A DNA stretch of 64,000 nucleotides from NCBI RefSeq assembly GCF_000004195.4, contig NC_030679.2, positions 143,337,539 through 143,401,538 of the forward strand. Reading direction: 5' to 3'. Origin of the DNA: Xenopus tropicalis. Its lineage: Eukaryota > Chordata > Amphibia > Anura > Pipidae. The notes beneath the pieces were generated by a model that was not told the origin of the DNA, ran no database searches, and saw only the letters and a program-made list of their open reading frames with translations. Numbering within the stretch: the first letter of the stretch is position 1; every line of letters begins with the position of its first letter. Shown in pieces: positions 1 to 14,300 of this stretch. The position numbers and the translations under genes are program-made.

Positions 1-1076
1 GTACCCGCTCAAGTTTCTGAGACAACAGGATCTGAGATCACCACTACCACCTCTGGACAAAGTACCGCTCAAGTTTCTCAGACAACAGGATCTGAGATCA
101 CCACTACCACCTCTGGACAAAGTACCGCTCAAGTTTCTGAGACAACAGGATCTGAGATCACCACTACCACCTCTGGACAAAGTTACTGCTCAAGTTTCTG
201 AGACAACAGGATCTGAGATCACCACTACCACCTCTGGACAAAAGTACCGCTCTAGTTTCTGAGACAACAGAATCTCAGATCACCACTACCACCTCTGGAC
301 AAAGTACCGCTCAAGTTTCTGAGACAACAGGATCTCAGATCACCACTACCACCTCTGGACAAAGTACCGCTCAAGTTTCTGAGACAACAGGATCTCAGAT
401 CACCACTACCACCTCTGGACAAAAGTAGCGCTCAAGTTTCTGAGACAACAGGATCTCAGATCACCCACTACCACCTCTGGACAAAGTACCGCTCAAGTTT
501 CTGAGACAACAGGATCTGAGATCACCACTACCACCTCTGGACAAAGTTCCGCTCAAGTTTCTGAGACAACAGGATCTGAGATCACCACTACCACCTCTGA
601 ACAAAGTACCGCTCAAGTTTCTGAGACAACAGAATCTCAGATCACCACTACCACCTCTGGACAAAGTAGCGCTCAAGTTTCTGAGACAACAGAATCTCAG
701 ATCACCACTACCACCTCTGGACAAAGTACCGCCTCAAGTTTCTGAGACAACAGGATCTGAGATCACCACTATCACCTCTGGACAAAGTACCGCTCAAGTT
801 TCTGAGACAACAGGATCTGAGATCACCACTACCACCTCTGGACAAAGTACCGCTCAAGTTTCTGAGACAACAGAATCTCAGATCACCACTACCACCTCTG
901 GACAAAGTACCGCTCAAGTTTCTGAGACAACAGGATCTGAGATCACCACTACCACCTCTGGACAAAGTACCGCTCAAGTTTCTGAAACAACAGAATCTCA
1001 GATCACCACTACCACCTCTGGACAAAGTACCGCTCAAGTTTCTGAGACAACACAATCTCAGATCACCATTATCACA
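1..1076 (+). repeat. 60-bp mucin repeat array A (about 18 units, left edge open, frame-broken)
   Basis: Units encode SGQSTAQVSETTGSEITTTT with small variations. Compared with the other four arrays this one carries extra single bases near 5, 184, 242, 422, 465 and 732, none in multiples of three. Downstream of 740 the frame is clean. I read these as sequence or assembly errors in a collapsed repeat rather than real frameshifts. Confidence 0.9.
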
Positions 1077-4000
1077 GCAACCCAAGGGATAGCTGTGACT
1101 TCTCAGGCAACTGCAGCTGTGGGCACAGCAGCAACAACAATACTGTCTACCACAACTGCAGAAGACACCACCGTTGCAGGAACTCAATCCACCACACAAA
1201 CTGAAACTACTACCACAGATGAAACAACAGCATCAGCCTCTACACCTCTAACATCTGAGATGTCAACGGCTGGAGGAAGGACAAGCATCTCTGCTGCTCC
1301 CCAGACAACAACACCATCACTGGAAACCACAGCAACCGCTGAGAAAACAACTTCTCCAACAGAAAGCGCCACAACAGAGGTAGACACAACAACTGTGGCA
1401 CTGACATCGACTCATGCCACAGACACCACAGCTGGGGAAACCACCACAGTGCTATCAGAGGCAACAACATTGGCAAAAAGCACAACGAATGTTTTGGAGA
1501 CAACAGCCATCATTGCGACAACAGCGGGAGCCTCAGAGATAACAACATTACCAGAAAGCACAACTACAGCCACTGAATCCACAACACAAACAACAACTGC
1601 AGCGGCTAACATTGCTACAGACTTGGGCTCAACCACAACTACCCCGCAAACATCAGCAACACAGCAATTCACAAGTACTCTTGCAGAGACCACAACTGGA
1701 GGAAGTTTACCAACCTCTGAGGAGACAACCGTAGCAAAAGACACTACAACCACAGACACAGAGGCAGCCATAACATCAGCATCAGTCACAGCTACCACCT
1801 CCGAGGGGAAGACCACTGCATCTTTGCAGGCAACTTCCTCTGGACAAAGTACCGCTCAAGTTTCTGAGACAACAGAATCTCAGATCACCACTACCACCTC
1901 TGGACAAAGTACCGCTCAAGTTTCTGAGACAACAGGATCTGAGATCACCACTACCACCTCTGGACAAAGTACCACTCAAGTTTCTGAGACAACAGGATCT
2001 GAGATCACCACTATCACCTCTGGACAAAGTACCGCTCAAGTTTCTGAGACAACAGGATCTGAGATCACCACTACCACCTCCGGACAAAGTACCGCTCAAG
2101 TTTCTCAGACAACAGGATCTGAGATCACCACTACCACCTCTGGACAAAGTACCGCTCAAGTTTCTGAGACAACAGGATCTGAGATCACCACTACCACCTC
2201 TGGACAAAGTACCGCTCTAGTTTCTGAGACAACAGAATCTCAGATCACCACTACCACCTCTGGACAAAGTACCGCTCAAGTTTCTGAGACAACAGGATCT
2301 CAGATCACCACTACCACCTCTGGACAAAGTACCGCTCAAGTTTCTGAGACAACAGGATCTGAGATCACCACTACCACCTCTGGACAAAGTTCCGCTCAAG
2401 TTTCTGAGACAACAGAATCTCAGATCACCACTACCACCTCTGGACAAAGTACCGCTCAAGTTTCTGAGACAACAGGATCTGAGATCACCACTACCACCTC
2501 TGGACAAAGTACCGCTCAAGTTTCTGAGACAACAGAATCTGAGATCACCACTACCACCTCTGGACAAAGTACCGCTCAAGTTTCTGAGACAACAGGATCT
2601 GAGATCACCACTACCACCTCTGGACAAAGTACCGCTCAAGTTTCTGAAACAACAGAATCTCAGATCACCACTACCACCTCTGGACAAAGTACCGCTCAAG
2701 TTTCTGACACAACAGGATCTCAGATCACCACTACCACCTCTGGACAAAGTAGCGCTCAAGTTTCTGAGACAACAGAATCTCAGATCACCACTACCACCTC
2801 TGGACAAAGTACCGCTCAAGTTTCTGAGACAACAAAATCTCAGATCACCACTACCACCTCTGGACAAAGTAGCGCTCAAGTTTCTGAGACAACAGAATCT
2901 CAGATCACCACTACCACCTCTGGACAAAGTACCGCTCAAGTTTCTGAGACAACAGGATCTGAGATCACCACTATCACCTCTGGACAAAGTACCGCTCAAG
3001 TTTCTGAGACAACAGGATCTGAGATCACCACTACCACCTCTGGACAAAGTACCGCTCAAGTTTCTGAGACAACAGAATCTCAGATCACCACTACCACCTC
3101 TGGACAAAGTACCGCTCAAGTTTCTGAGACAACAGGATCTGAGATCACCACTACCACCTCTGGACAAAGTACCGCTCAAGTTTCTGAAACAACAGAATCT
3201 CAGATCACCACTACCACCTCTGGACAAAGTACCGCTCAAGTTTCTGAGACAACACAATCTCAGATCACCATTATCACAGCAACCCAAGGGATAGCTGTGA
3301 CTTCTCAGGCAACTGCAGCTGTGGGCACAGCAGCAACAACAATACTGTCTACCACAACTGCAGAAGACACCACCGTTGCAGGAACTCAATCCACCACACA
3401 AACTGAAACTACTACCACAGATGAAACAACAGCATCAGCCTCTACACCTCTAACATCTGAGATGTCAACGGCTGGAGGAAGGACAAGCATCTCTGCTGCT
3501 CCCCAGACAACAACACCATCACTGGAAACCACAGCAACCGCTGAGAAAACAACTTCTCCAACAGAAAGCGCCACAACAGAGGTAGACACAACAACTGTGG
3601 CACTGACATCGACTCATGCCACAGACACCACAGCTGGGGAAACCACCACAGTGCTATCAGAGGCAACAACATTGGCAAAAAGCACAACGAATGTTTTGGA
3701 GACAACAGCCATCATTGCGACAACAGCGGGAGCCTCAGAGATAACAACATTACCAGAAAGCACAACTACAGCCACTGAATCCACAACACAAACAACAACT
3801 GCAGCGGCTAACATTACTACAGACCTGGGCTCAACCACAACTACCCCGCAAACATCAGCAACACAGCAATTCACAAGTACTCTTGCAGAGACCACTACTG
3901 GAGGAAGTTTACCAACCTCTGAGGAGACAACCGTAGCAAAAGACACTACAACCACAGACACAGAGGCAGCCATAACATCAGCATCAGTCACAGCTACCAC

Positions 4001-7000
4001 CTCCGAGGGGAAGATCACTGCATCTTTGCAGACAACTTCCTCTGGACAAAGTACCGCTCAAGTTTCTGAGACAACAGAATCTCAGATCACCACTACCACC
4101 TCTGGACAAAGTACCGCTCAAGTTTCTAAGACAACAGGATCTGAGATCACCACTACCACCTCTGGACAAAGTACCGCTCAAGTTTCTGAGACAACAGGAT
4201 CTCAGATCACCACTACCACCTCTGGACAAAGTACCACTCAAGTTTCTGAGACAACAGGATCTGAGATCACCACTATCACCTCTGGACAAAGTACCGCTCA
4301 AGTTTCTGAGACAACAGGATCTGAGATCACCACTACCACCTCTGGACAAAGTACCGCTCAAGTTTCTCAGACAACAGGATCTGAGATCACCACTACCACC
4401 TCTGGACAAAGTACCGCTCAAGTTTCTGAGACAACAGGATCTGAGATCACCACTACCACCTCTGGACAAAGTACCGCTCAAGTTTCTGAGACAACAGGAT
4501 CTGAGATCACCACTACCACCTCTGGACAAAGTACCGCTCTAGTTTCTGAGACAACAGAATCTCAGATCACCACTACCACCTCTGGACAAAGTACTGCTCA
4601 AGTTTCTGAGACAACAGAATCTCAGATCACCACTACCACCTCTGGACAAAGTACCGCTCAAGTTTCTGAGACAACAGGATCTCAGATCACCACTACCACC
4701 TCTGGACAAAGTACCGCTCAAGTTTCTGAGACAACAGGATCTCAGATCACCACTACCACCTCTGGACAAAGTACCGCACAAGTTTCTGAGACAACAGAAT
4801 CTCAGATCACCACTACCACCTCTGGACAAAGTACCGCTCAAGTTTCTGAGACAACAGGATCTGAGATCACCACTACCACCTCTGGACAAAGTACCGCACA
4901 AGTTTCCGAGACAACAGAATCTCAGATCACCACTACCACCTCTGGACAAAGTACCGCACAAGTTTCTGAGACAACAGGATCTGAGATCACCACTACCACC
5001 TCTGGACAAAGTACCGCTCAAGTTTCTGAGACAACAGAAACTCAGATCACCACTACCACCTCTGGACAAAGTACCGCTCAAGTTTCTGAGACAACAGGAT
5101 CTGAGATCACCACTACCACCTCTGGACAAAGTACCGCTCAAGTTTCTGAGACAACAGGATCTCAGATCACCACTACCACCTCTGGACAAAGTACCGCTCA
5201 AGTTTCTGAGACAACAGGATCTGAGATCACCACTACCACCTCTGGACAAAGTTCTGCTCAAGTTTCTGAGACAACAGAATCTCAGATCACCACTACCACC
5301 TCTGGAGAAAGTACCGCTCAAGTTTCTGAGACAACAGGATCTGAGATCACCACTACCACCTCTGGACAAAGTACTGCTCAAGTTTCTGAGACAGCAGGAT
5401 CTGAGATCACCACTACCACCTCTGGACAAAGTACTGCTCAAGTTTCTGAGACAACAGGATCTGAGATCACCACTACCACCTCTGGACAAAGTTCCGCTCA
5501 AGTTTCTGAGACAACAGGATCTGAGATCACCACTACCACCTCTGGACAAAGTTCCGCTCAAGTTTCTGAGACAACAGGATCTGAGATCACCACTACCACC
5601 TCTGGACAAAGTACCGCTCAAGTTTCTGAGACAACAGAATCTCAGATCACCACTACCACCTCTGGACAAAGTACCGCTCAAGTTTCTGAGACAACAGGAT
5701 CTGAGATCACCACTACCACCTCTGGACAAAGTACCGCTCAAGTTTCTGAAACAACAGAATCTCAGATCACCACTACCACCTCTGGACAAAGTACCGCTCA
5801 AGTTTCTGAGACAACACAATCTCAGATCACCATTTTTACAGCAACCCAAGGGATAGCTGTGACTTCTCAGGCAACTGCAGCTGTGGGCACAGCAGCAACA
5901 ACAATACTGTCTACCACAACTGCAGAAGACACCACCGTTGCAGGAACTCAATCCACCACACAAACTGAAACTACTACCACAGATGAAACAACAGCATCAG
6001 CCTCTACACCTCTAACATCTGAGATGTCAACGGCTGGAGGAAGGACAAGCATCTCTGCTGCTCCCCAGACAACAACACCATCACTGGAAACCACAGCAAC
6101 CGCTGAGAAAACAACTTCTCCAACAGAAAGCGCCACAACAGAGGTAGACACAACAACTGTGGCACTGACATCGACTCATGCCACAGACACCACAGCTGGG
6201 GAAACCACCACAGTGCTATCAGAGGCAACAACATTGGCAAAAAGCACAACGAATGTTTTGGAGACAACAGCCATCATTGCGACAACAGCGGGAGCCTCAG
6301 AGATAACAACATTACCAGAAAGCACAACTACAGCCACTGAATCCACAACACAAACAACAACTGCAGCGGCTAACATTACTACAGACCTGGGCTCAACCAC
6401 AACTACCCCGCAAACATCAGCAACACAGCAATTCACAAGTACTCTTGCAGAGACCACAACTGGAGGAAGTTTACCAACCTCTGAGGAGACAACCGTAGCA
6501 AAAGACACTACAACCACAGACACAGAGGCAGCCATAACATCAGCATCAGTCACAGCTACCACCTCCGAGGGGAAGACCACTGCATCTTTGCAGACAACTT
6601 CCTCTGGACAAAGTACCGCTCAAGTTTCTGAGACAACAGAATCTCAGATCACCACTACCACCTCTGGACAAAGTACTGCTCAAGTTTCTGAGACAACAGG
6701 ATCTGAGATCACCACTACCACCTCTGGACAAAGTACCGCTCAAGTTTCTGAGACAACAGTATCTCAGATCACCACTACCACCTCTGGACAAAGTGCCACT
6801 CAAGTTTCTGAGACAACAGGATCTGAGATCACCACTATCACATCTGGACAAAGTACCGCTCAAGTTTCTGAGACAACAGGATCTGAGATCACCACTACCA
6901 CCTCTGGACAAAGTACCGCTCAAGTTTCTCAGACAACAGGATCTGAGATCACCACTACCACCTCTGGACAAAGTACCGCTCAAGTTTCTGAGACAACAGG

Positions 7001-10000
7001 ATCTGAGATCACCACTACCACCTCTGGACAAAGTACCGCTCAAGTTTCTGAGACAACAGGATCTGAGATCACCACTACCACCTCTGGACAAAGTACCGCT
7101 CTAGTTTCTGAGACAACAGAATCTCAGATCACCACTACCACCTCTGGACAAAGTACTGCTCAAGTTCCTGAGACAACAGAATCTCAGATCACCACTACCA
7201 CCTCTGGACAAAGTACCGCTCAAGTTTCTGAGACAACAGGATCTCAGATCACCACTACCACCTCTGGACAAAGTACCGCTCAAGTTTCTGAGACAACAGG
7301 ATCTGAGATCACCACTACCACCTCTGGACAAAGTACCGCTCAAGTTTCTGAGACAACAGAATCTCAGATCACCACTACCACCTCTGGACAAAGTACCGCT
7401 CAAGTTTCTGAGACAACAGGATCTGAGATCACCACTACCACCTCTGGACAAAGTTCCGCTCAAGTTTCTGAGACAACAGAATCTCAGATCACCACTACCA
7501 CCTCTGGACAAAGTACCGCTCAAGTTTCTGAGACAACAGGATCTGAGATCACCACTACCACCTCTGGACAAAGTAGCGCTCAAGTTTCTGAGACAACAGA
7601 ATCTCAGATCACCACTACCACCTCTGGACAAAGTACCGCTCAAGTTTCTGAGACAACAGGATCTGAGATCACCACTACCACCTCTGGACAAAGTACCGCT
7701 CAAGTTTCTGAAACAACAGAATCTCAGATCACCACTACCACCTCTGGACAAAGTACCGCTCAAGTTTCTGAGACAACACAATCTCAGATCACCATTATCA
7801 CAGCAACCCAAGGGATAGCTGTGACTTCTCAGGCAACTGCAGCTGTGGGCACAGCAGCAACAACAATACTGTCTACCACAACTGCAGAAGACACCACCGT
7901 TGCAGGAACTCAATCCACCACACAAACTGAAACTACTACCACAGATGAAACAACAGCATCAGCCTCTACACCTCTAACATCTGAGATGTCAACGGCTGGA
8001 GGAATGACAAGCATCTCTGCTGCTCCCCAGACAACAACACCATCACTGGAAACCACAGCAACCGCTGAGAAAACAACTTCTCCAACAGAAAGCGCCACAA
8101 CAGAGGTAGACACAACAACTGTGGCACTGACATCGACTCATACCACAGACACCACAGCTGGGGAAACCATCACAGTGCTATCAGAGGCAACAACATTGGC
8201 AAAAAGCACAACGAATGTTTTGGAGACAACAGCGGGAGCCTCAGAGATAACAACATTACCAGAAAGCACAACTACAGCCACTGAATCCACAACACAAACA
8301 ACAACTGCAGCGGCTAACATTACTACAGACCTGGGCTCAACCACAACTACCCCGCAAACATCAGCAACACAGCAATTCACAGGTACTCTTGCAGAGACCA
8401 CAACTGGAGGAAGTTTACCAACCTCTGAGGAGACAACCGTAGCAAAAGACACTACAACCACAGACACAGAGGCAGCCATAACATCAGCATCAGTCACAGC
8501 TACCACTTCCGAGGGGAAGACCACTGCATCTTTGCAGACAACTTCCTCTGGACAAAGTACCGCTCAAGTTTCTGAGACAACAGAATCTCAGATCACCACT
8601 ACCACCTCTGGACAAAGTACCGCTCAAGTTTCTGAGACAACAGGATCTGAGATCACCACTACCACCTCTGGACAAAGTACCGCTCAAGTTTCTGAGACAA
8701 CAGGATCTCAGATCACCACTACCACCTCTGGACAAAGTACCGCACAAGTTTCTGAGACAACAGAATCTCAGATCACCACTACCACCTCTGGACAAAGTAC
8801 CGCTCAAGTTTCTGAGACAACAGGATCTGAGATCACCACTACCACCTCTGGACAAAGTACCGCACAAGTTTCTGAGACAACAGGATCTGAGATCACCACT
8901 ACCACCTCTGGACAAAGTACCGCTCAAGTTTCTGAGACAACAGAAACTCAGATCACCACTACCACCTCTGGACAAAGTACCGCTCAAGTTTCTGAGACAA
9001 CAGGATCTGAGATCACCACTACCACCTCTGGACAAAGTACCACTCAAGTTTCTGAGACAACAGGATCTGAGATCACCACTATCACCTCTGGACAAAGTAC
9101 CGCTCAAGTTTCTGAGACAACAGGATCTGAGATCACCACTACCACCTCTGGACAAAGTACCACTCAAGTTTCTCAGACAACAGGATCTGAGATCACCACT
9201 ACCACCTCTGGACAAAGTACCGCTGAAGTTTCTCTGACAATAGGATCTCAGATCACCACTACCACCTCTGGACAAAGTACCGCTCAAGTTTCTGAGACAA
9301 CAGGATCTGAGCTCACCACTACCACCTCTGGACAAAATACCGCTCAAGTTTCTGAGACAACAGAATCTCAGATCACCACTACCACCTCTGGACAAAGTAC
9401 CGCTCAAGTTTCTGAGACAACAGAATCTCAGATCACCACTACCACCTCTGGACAAAGTACCGCTCAACTTTCTGAGACAACACAATCTCAGATCACCATT
9501 ATCACAGCAACCCAAGGGATAGCTGTGACTTCTCAGGCAACTGCAGCTGTGGGCACAGCAGCAACAACAATACTGTTTACCACAACTGCAGAAGACTCCA
9601 CCGTTGCAGGAACTCAATCCACCACACAAACTGAAACTACTACCGCAGATGAAACAACAGCATCAGCCTCTTCACCTCTAACTTCTGAGATGTCAACAGC
9701 TGGAGGAATGACAAGCATCTCTGCTGCTCCCCAGACATCGACTCATGCCACAGACACATCTGCCTTTCAAACTACAACATTGAAGGAATTTCCATCCTCC
9801 ACTGCAGCAGTCATGTCCTCACCTGCATATACATCAAGAACAGAGGAGACTTCAACTCCTTCTAATGCAACTGATGCCCTCAGAACTACAAATTCAGGCA
9901 GTACTGCTTTTACTACTTATAATTTAACTTCTGGTCATTTTGTGACATCTGTTTTACCAAATGTCACAACTGATGCATCTAAAATGTCAACAACCAACTT

Positions 10001-11331
10001 TCAGTCTACTTTTATAACAACTTTCTCATCTACACAGCACTTACCTTTCACTTCTTCAACAACTACTCATCTCTCTACAACTACGATGGACTTACCTTCC
10101 ACTTCTTTAACAACTACTCATCTCGCTACATCTACGATGGACTTACCTTCCACTTCTTCAACAACTACTCATCTGTCTACAACAACGATGGACTTACCTT
10201 CCACTTCTTCAACAACTACTCATCTCTCTACAACTACATTGGACTTACCTTCCACTTCTTCAACAACTACTCATCTCTCTACAACTACGATGGACTTACC
10301 TTCCAGTTCTTCAACAACTACTCATCTTTCTACAACTACGATGGACTTACCTTTCAGTTCTTCAACAACTACTCATCTCTCTACAACTTCGATGGACTTA
10401 CCTTCCACTTCTTCAACAACTACTCATCTCTCTACAACCACGATCGACTTACCTTCCAGTTCTTCAACAAATACTTATCTCTCTACAACTACGATGGACT
10501 TACCTTCCACTTCTTCAACGACAACTCATCTTTCTACAACTACGATTGACTTATTTTCCAGTTCTTCAACAAATACTCATCTCTCTACAACTATGATGGA
10601 CTTACCTTCCACTTCTTCAATGACAACTCATCTTTCTACAACTACAATTGACTTACCTTCCAGTTCTTCAACAACTACTCATCTTTCTACAACTACAATG
10701 GACTTACCTACCACTTCTTCAACAACTACTTATCTCTCCACATCTACGATGGACTTACCTTCCACTTCTTCAACAACTACTCATCTTTCTACAACTACAA
10801 TGGACTTACCTTCCACTTCTTCAACAACTACTTATCTCTCCACATCTACGATGGACTTACCTTCCACTTCTTCAACAACTACTCATCTCTCCACATCAAC
10901 GATGGACTTACCTTCCACTTCTTCAACCACTACTCAGCTCTCTACAACTACAAAGCATTTACCTTCCACTTCTTCAACAACTACTCATCTTTCTACAACT
11001 ACAAAGCACTTACCTTCTACTTCTCCAACAACTACTCATCTCTCCACATCAACGATGGACTTACCTTCCACTTCTTCAACAACTACTCAGCTCTCTACAA
11101 CTACAAAGCATTTACCTTCCACTTCTTCAACAACTACTCATCTTTCTACAACTACAAAGCATTTACCTTCCACTTCTTCAACAACTACTCATCTCTCTAC
11201 AACTACAAAGCACTTACCTTCCACTTCTCCAACAACTACTCATCTCTCTACAACTACAAAGCACTTACCTTCCACTTCTCCAACAACTACACATCTCTCT
11301 ACAACTACAAAAGCCAGCACAACTCAAAATA
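1..11331 (+). CDS. Giant mucin-domain (PTS) exon, partial at 5' end
   Basis: One exon that stays open for at least 10.2 kb (about 1074-11331) and encodes an almost cysteine-free, Thr/Ser-rich protein expected to be densely O-glycosylated. The exon ends at a consensus donor (A|GTAAGT) after one base of a codon; the open frame that runs on to 11369 is intron. The GTG at 1095 is not a start, because the same residues continue upstream in frame and recur as internal repeats. Contents: 20-residue arrays at 1-1076, 1839-3278, 4041-5840, 6603-7802 and 8547-9506; linkers at 1077-1838, 3279-4040, 5841-6602, 7803-8546 and 9507 to about 9757; a non-repeated stretch to about 10035; then 17-residue repeats. 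Giant single exons for PTS domains are typical of mucin genes. Confidence 0.93.
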
Positions 11332-14300
11332 GTAAGTCGTTTTGGGTATTAATGATTATTTTTTCTTAGTAATGAAATTGTTGATGCTTTAACAATTCAT
11401 AAACTAAAATTGCACCATTTCTATTAAATCTATATAATGAAACATTTTTATGGAATAACTTAATTTCAGGGCGCAATTTCAGTGGGTTCAGGCCAGTCCT
11501 TAGCACGTGCCATAAAGTAGCCGGTTAGAACAGGGCCTGTTGCCGCTCCCTATTTTGCATATACGAATGATGCACAAGTTATAGGATGGTTCAACTGAAT
11601 GCACATAGAGTGGTGACAGGCGGCTTTCAGCACCAAAATGCTAACTTGTCCCTGAGAGCAGCTACAAACAAAAACTTTTTGTCTGATGTGATTAACTAAA
11701 TTTGCTCAAAGCCTGTACAGAGAGATACCATAAAACTATGGCACATAGGGATTCCCCTGTACTAAGCACAATTCAGCAGGAACAGCCCCCTAAGTTTGCC
11801 CATAGCCTGTACAGAGAGATACCATAACACTATGGCACATAGGGATTCCCCTGTACTAAGCACAATTCAGCAGCAACAGCCCCCTAAGTTTGCTCATAGC
11901 CTGTACAGAGAGATACCATAAAACTATGGCACATAGGGATTCCCCTGTACTAAGCACAATTCAGCAGGAACAGCCCCCTAAGTTTGCTCATAGCCTGTAC
12001 AGAGAGATACCATAAAACTATGGCACATAGGGATTCCCCTGTACTAAGCACAATTCAGCAGCAACAGCCCCCTAAGTTTGCTCATAGCCTGTACAGAGAG
12101 ATACCATAAAACTAAGGCACATAGGGATTCCCCTGTACTAAGCACAATTCAGCAGGAACAGCCCCCTAAGTTTGCTCATAGCCTGTACAGAGAGATACCA
12201 TAAAACTATGGCAGCATAGGGATTCCCCTGTACTAAGCACAATTCAGCAGGAACAGCCCCCTAAGTTTGCTCATAGCCTGTACAGAGAGATACCATACAA
12301 CAGTGATCCCCAACCAGTGGCTCGAGGGCAACATGTTGCTCACCAACCCCTTGGGTGTTGCTCTCAGTGCCCCCAAACCAGGGAGTTATTTTTGAATTCC
12401 TGACTTGGGGGCAAGTTTTGGTTGAATAAAAACAAGATTTCCTACCAAATAAAGCCCCTGTAAGCTGATAGGGTGCATAGAGGCCCCTAATAGCCAATCA
12501 CAGCCCTTATTTGGCTCCTCCATGAACTTTTATGGTCCTTGTGTTGCTCCCCAAGTCTTTTTATATTTGACTGTGGCTCACGAGTAAGAAAGGTTGGGGA
12601 CCCCTGCCATAAAACTATGGCAGCATTGGGATTCCCCACACAGGGAGGGTTGATCCATCAAGTACCCTACCCAGCGACTGCACAAATTCTTACATTCTTA
12701 TATTTTCGTACATTTGTGTACAGTATATCATTCACTACAGGTATTTCAGCTGTACGCTTCCCATTACATGTGTTATAGCAGAGACACTGTAGGACCCAGC
12801 CGTCTATTTGTGCCATTCAGCAGGAGTAGGGAGGATTTTGCCTGTAGCATTATCTACACACAGACATAAATGGAATAAAGTCTAATCCAAATTCCTTATT
12901 AAAATCTTTCCTTCCACAGGGTGTCAGAATGGAGGCACATGGGATGAGATTAAATGCCTTTGTCTCCCTGAATTCTATGGCCCTAAGTGTGAGTTCCTGA
13001 TAGACAGAGTTGATGTTGGTAAGTATAAAGCTCTTTGTGCCTTGGGTTTGAGTTATTTTATAAGAAGCCTAGATCTGGTTCTATGAATTAGTGTAATTAG
13101 GGAGCATGTCTACTAATACTGAGTGTATTGTGTCCAACTACAGCCAGTTTTATTCTTAGTCATATTCAACATTTAGGGTGAAGACACACGGAGCTACTAG
13201 TAGCAGCTACTTGTCACGGCTACTAAAACAGACACTGCTGATCATTTACTGATAATTGTCTCTACGTGTGTTTTAGTAGAGGCAATTCTCAGTACAGGTA
13301 TGGGATCAGTTATCCAAATTTCTCGGGACCTGGGGTCTTGCGGATAAGGGATCTTTCCGTACTTTGGATCTCCATGCTTTAAATTTACTAAAAAATAATT
13401 TAAACATTAAATATACCCAAGAGGATTGTTTTCCATCCAATAAGGGGTAATTATATCTTAGTTGGGATCAAGTACAGGTACTGTTTTATTATTACAGAGA
13501 AAAGGGAATCATTTAACCATGAAATAAACCCAATAGGGCTGTTCTGCCCCAATAAGGGGTAATTATATCTTAGTTGGGATCAAGTACAGGTACTGTTTTA
13601 TTATTACAGAGAAAAGGGAATCATTTAACCATGAAATAAACCCAATAGGGCTGTTCTGCCCCAATAAGGGGTAATTATATCTTAGTTGGGATCAAGTACA
13701 GGTACTGTTTTATTATTACAGAGAAAAGGGAATCATTTAACCATGAAATAAACCCAATAGGGCTGTTCTGCCCCAATAAGGGGTAATTATATCTTAGTTG
13801 GGATCAAGTACAGGTACTGTTTTATTATTACAGAGAAAAGGGAATCATTTAACCATTAAATAAACCCAATAGGACTGTTCTGCCCCAATAAGGGGTAATT
13901 ATATCTTAGTTGGGATCAAGTACAGGTACTGTTTTATTATTACAGAGAAAAGGGAATCATTTAACCATGAAATAAACCCAATAGGGCTGTTCTGCCCCCA
14001 ATAAGGGGTAATTATATCTTAGTTGGGATCAAGTACAGGTACTGTTTTATTATTACAGAGAAAAAGGGAATCATTTAACCATGAAATAAACCCAATAGGG
14101 CTGTTCTGCCCCAATAAGGGGTAATTATATCTTAGTTGGGATCAAGTACAGGTACTGTTTTATTATTACAGAGAAAAGGGAATCATTTAACCATTAAATA
14201 AACCCAATAGGACTGTTCTGCCCCCAATAAGGGGTAATTATATCTTAGTTGGGATCAAGTACAGGTACTGTTTTATTATTACAGAGAAAAGGGAATCATT

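Larger units (their letters stand above)
11332..12919 (+). other. Mucin intron 1 (contains 94-bp minisatellite and hAT element)
   Basis: Donor A|GTAAGT and acceptor TTCCTTCCACAG|G. The first 370 bp and the last 310 bp look single-copy. Between them lie the 94-bp array and the hAT-like insertion, listed separately. Confidence 0.85.

Noticed and set aside
1095..1097. GTG at the start of the 10-kb open frame as a translation start
   Set aside because: The same residues recur internally four more times in mid-protein and the repeats upstream belong to the same exon. The true N-terminus lies outside the window.
461..9629. Long minus-strand open frames rich in Cys, Leu and Arg over the mucin repeats (up to 474 codons)
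   Set aside because: The 60-bp unit is a multiple of three, so a stop-free unit keeps the opposite strand open. The plus strand has splice-consistent exons and a mucin composition, the minus strand has neither.
11332..11369. In-frame extension of the giant exon to the stop at 11369
   Set aside because: A strong donor A|GTAAGT at 11332 joins in the right phase to the EGF-like exon at 12920.
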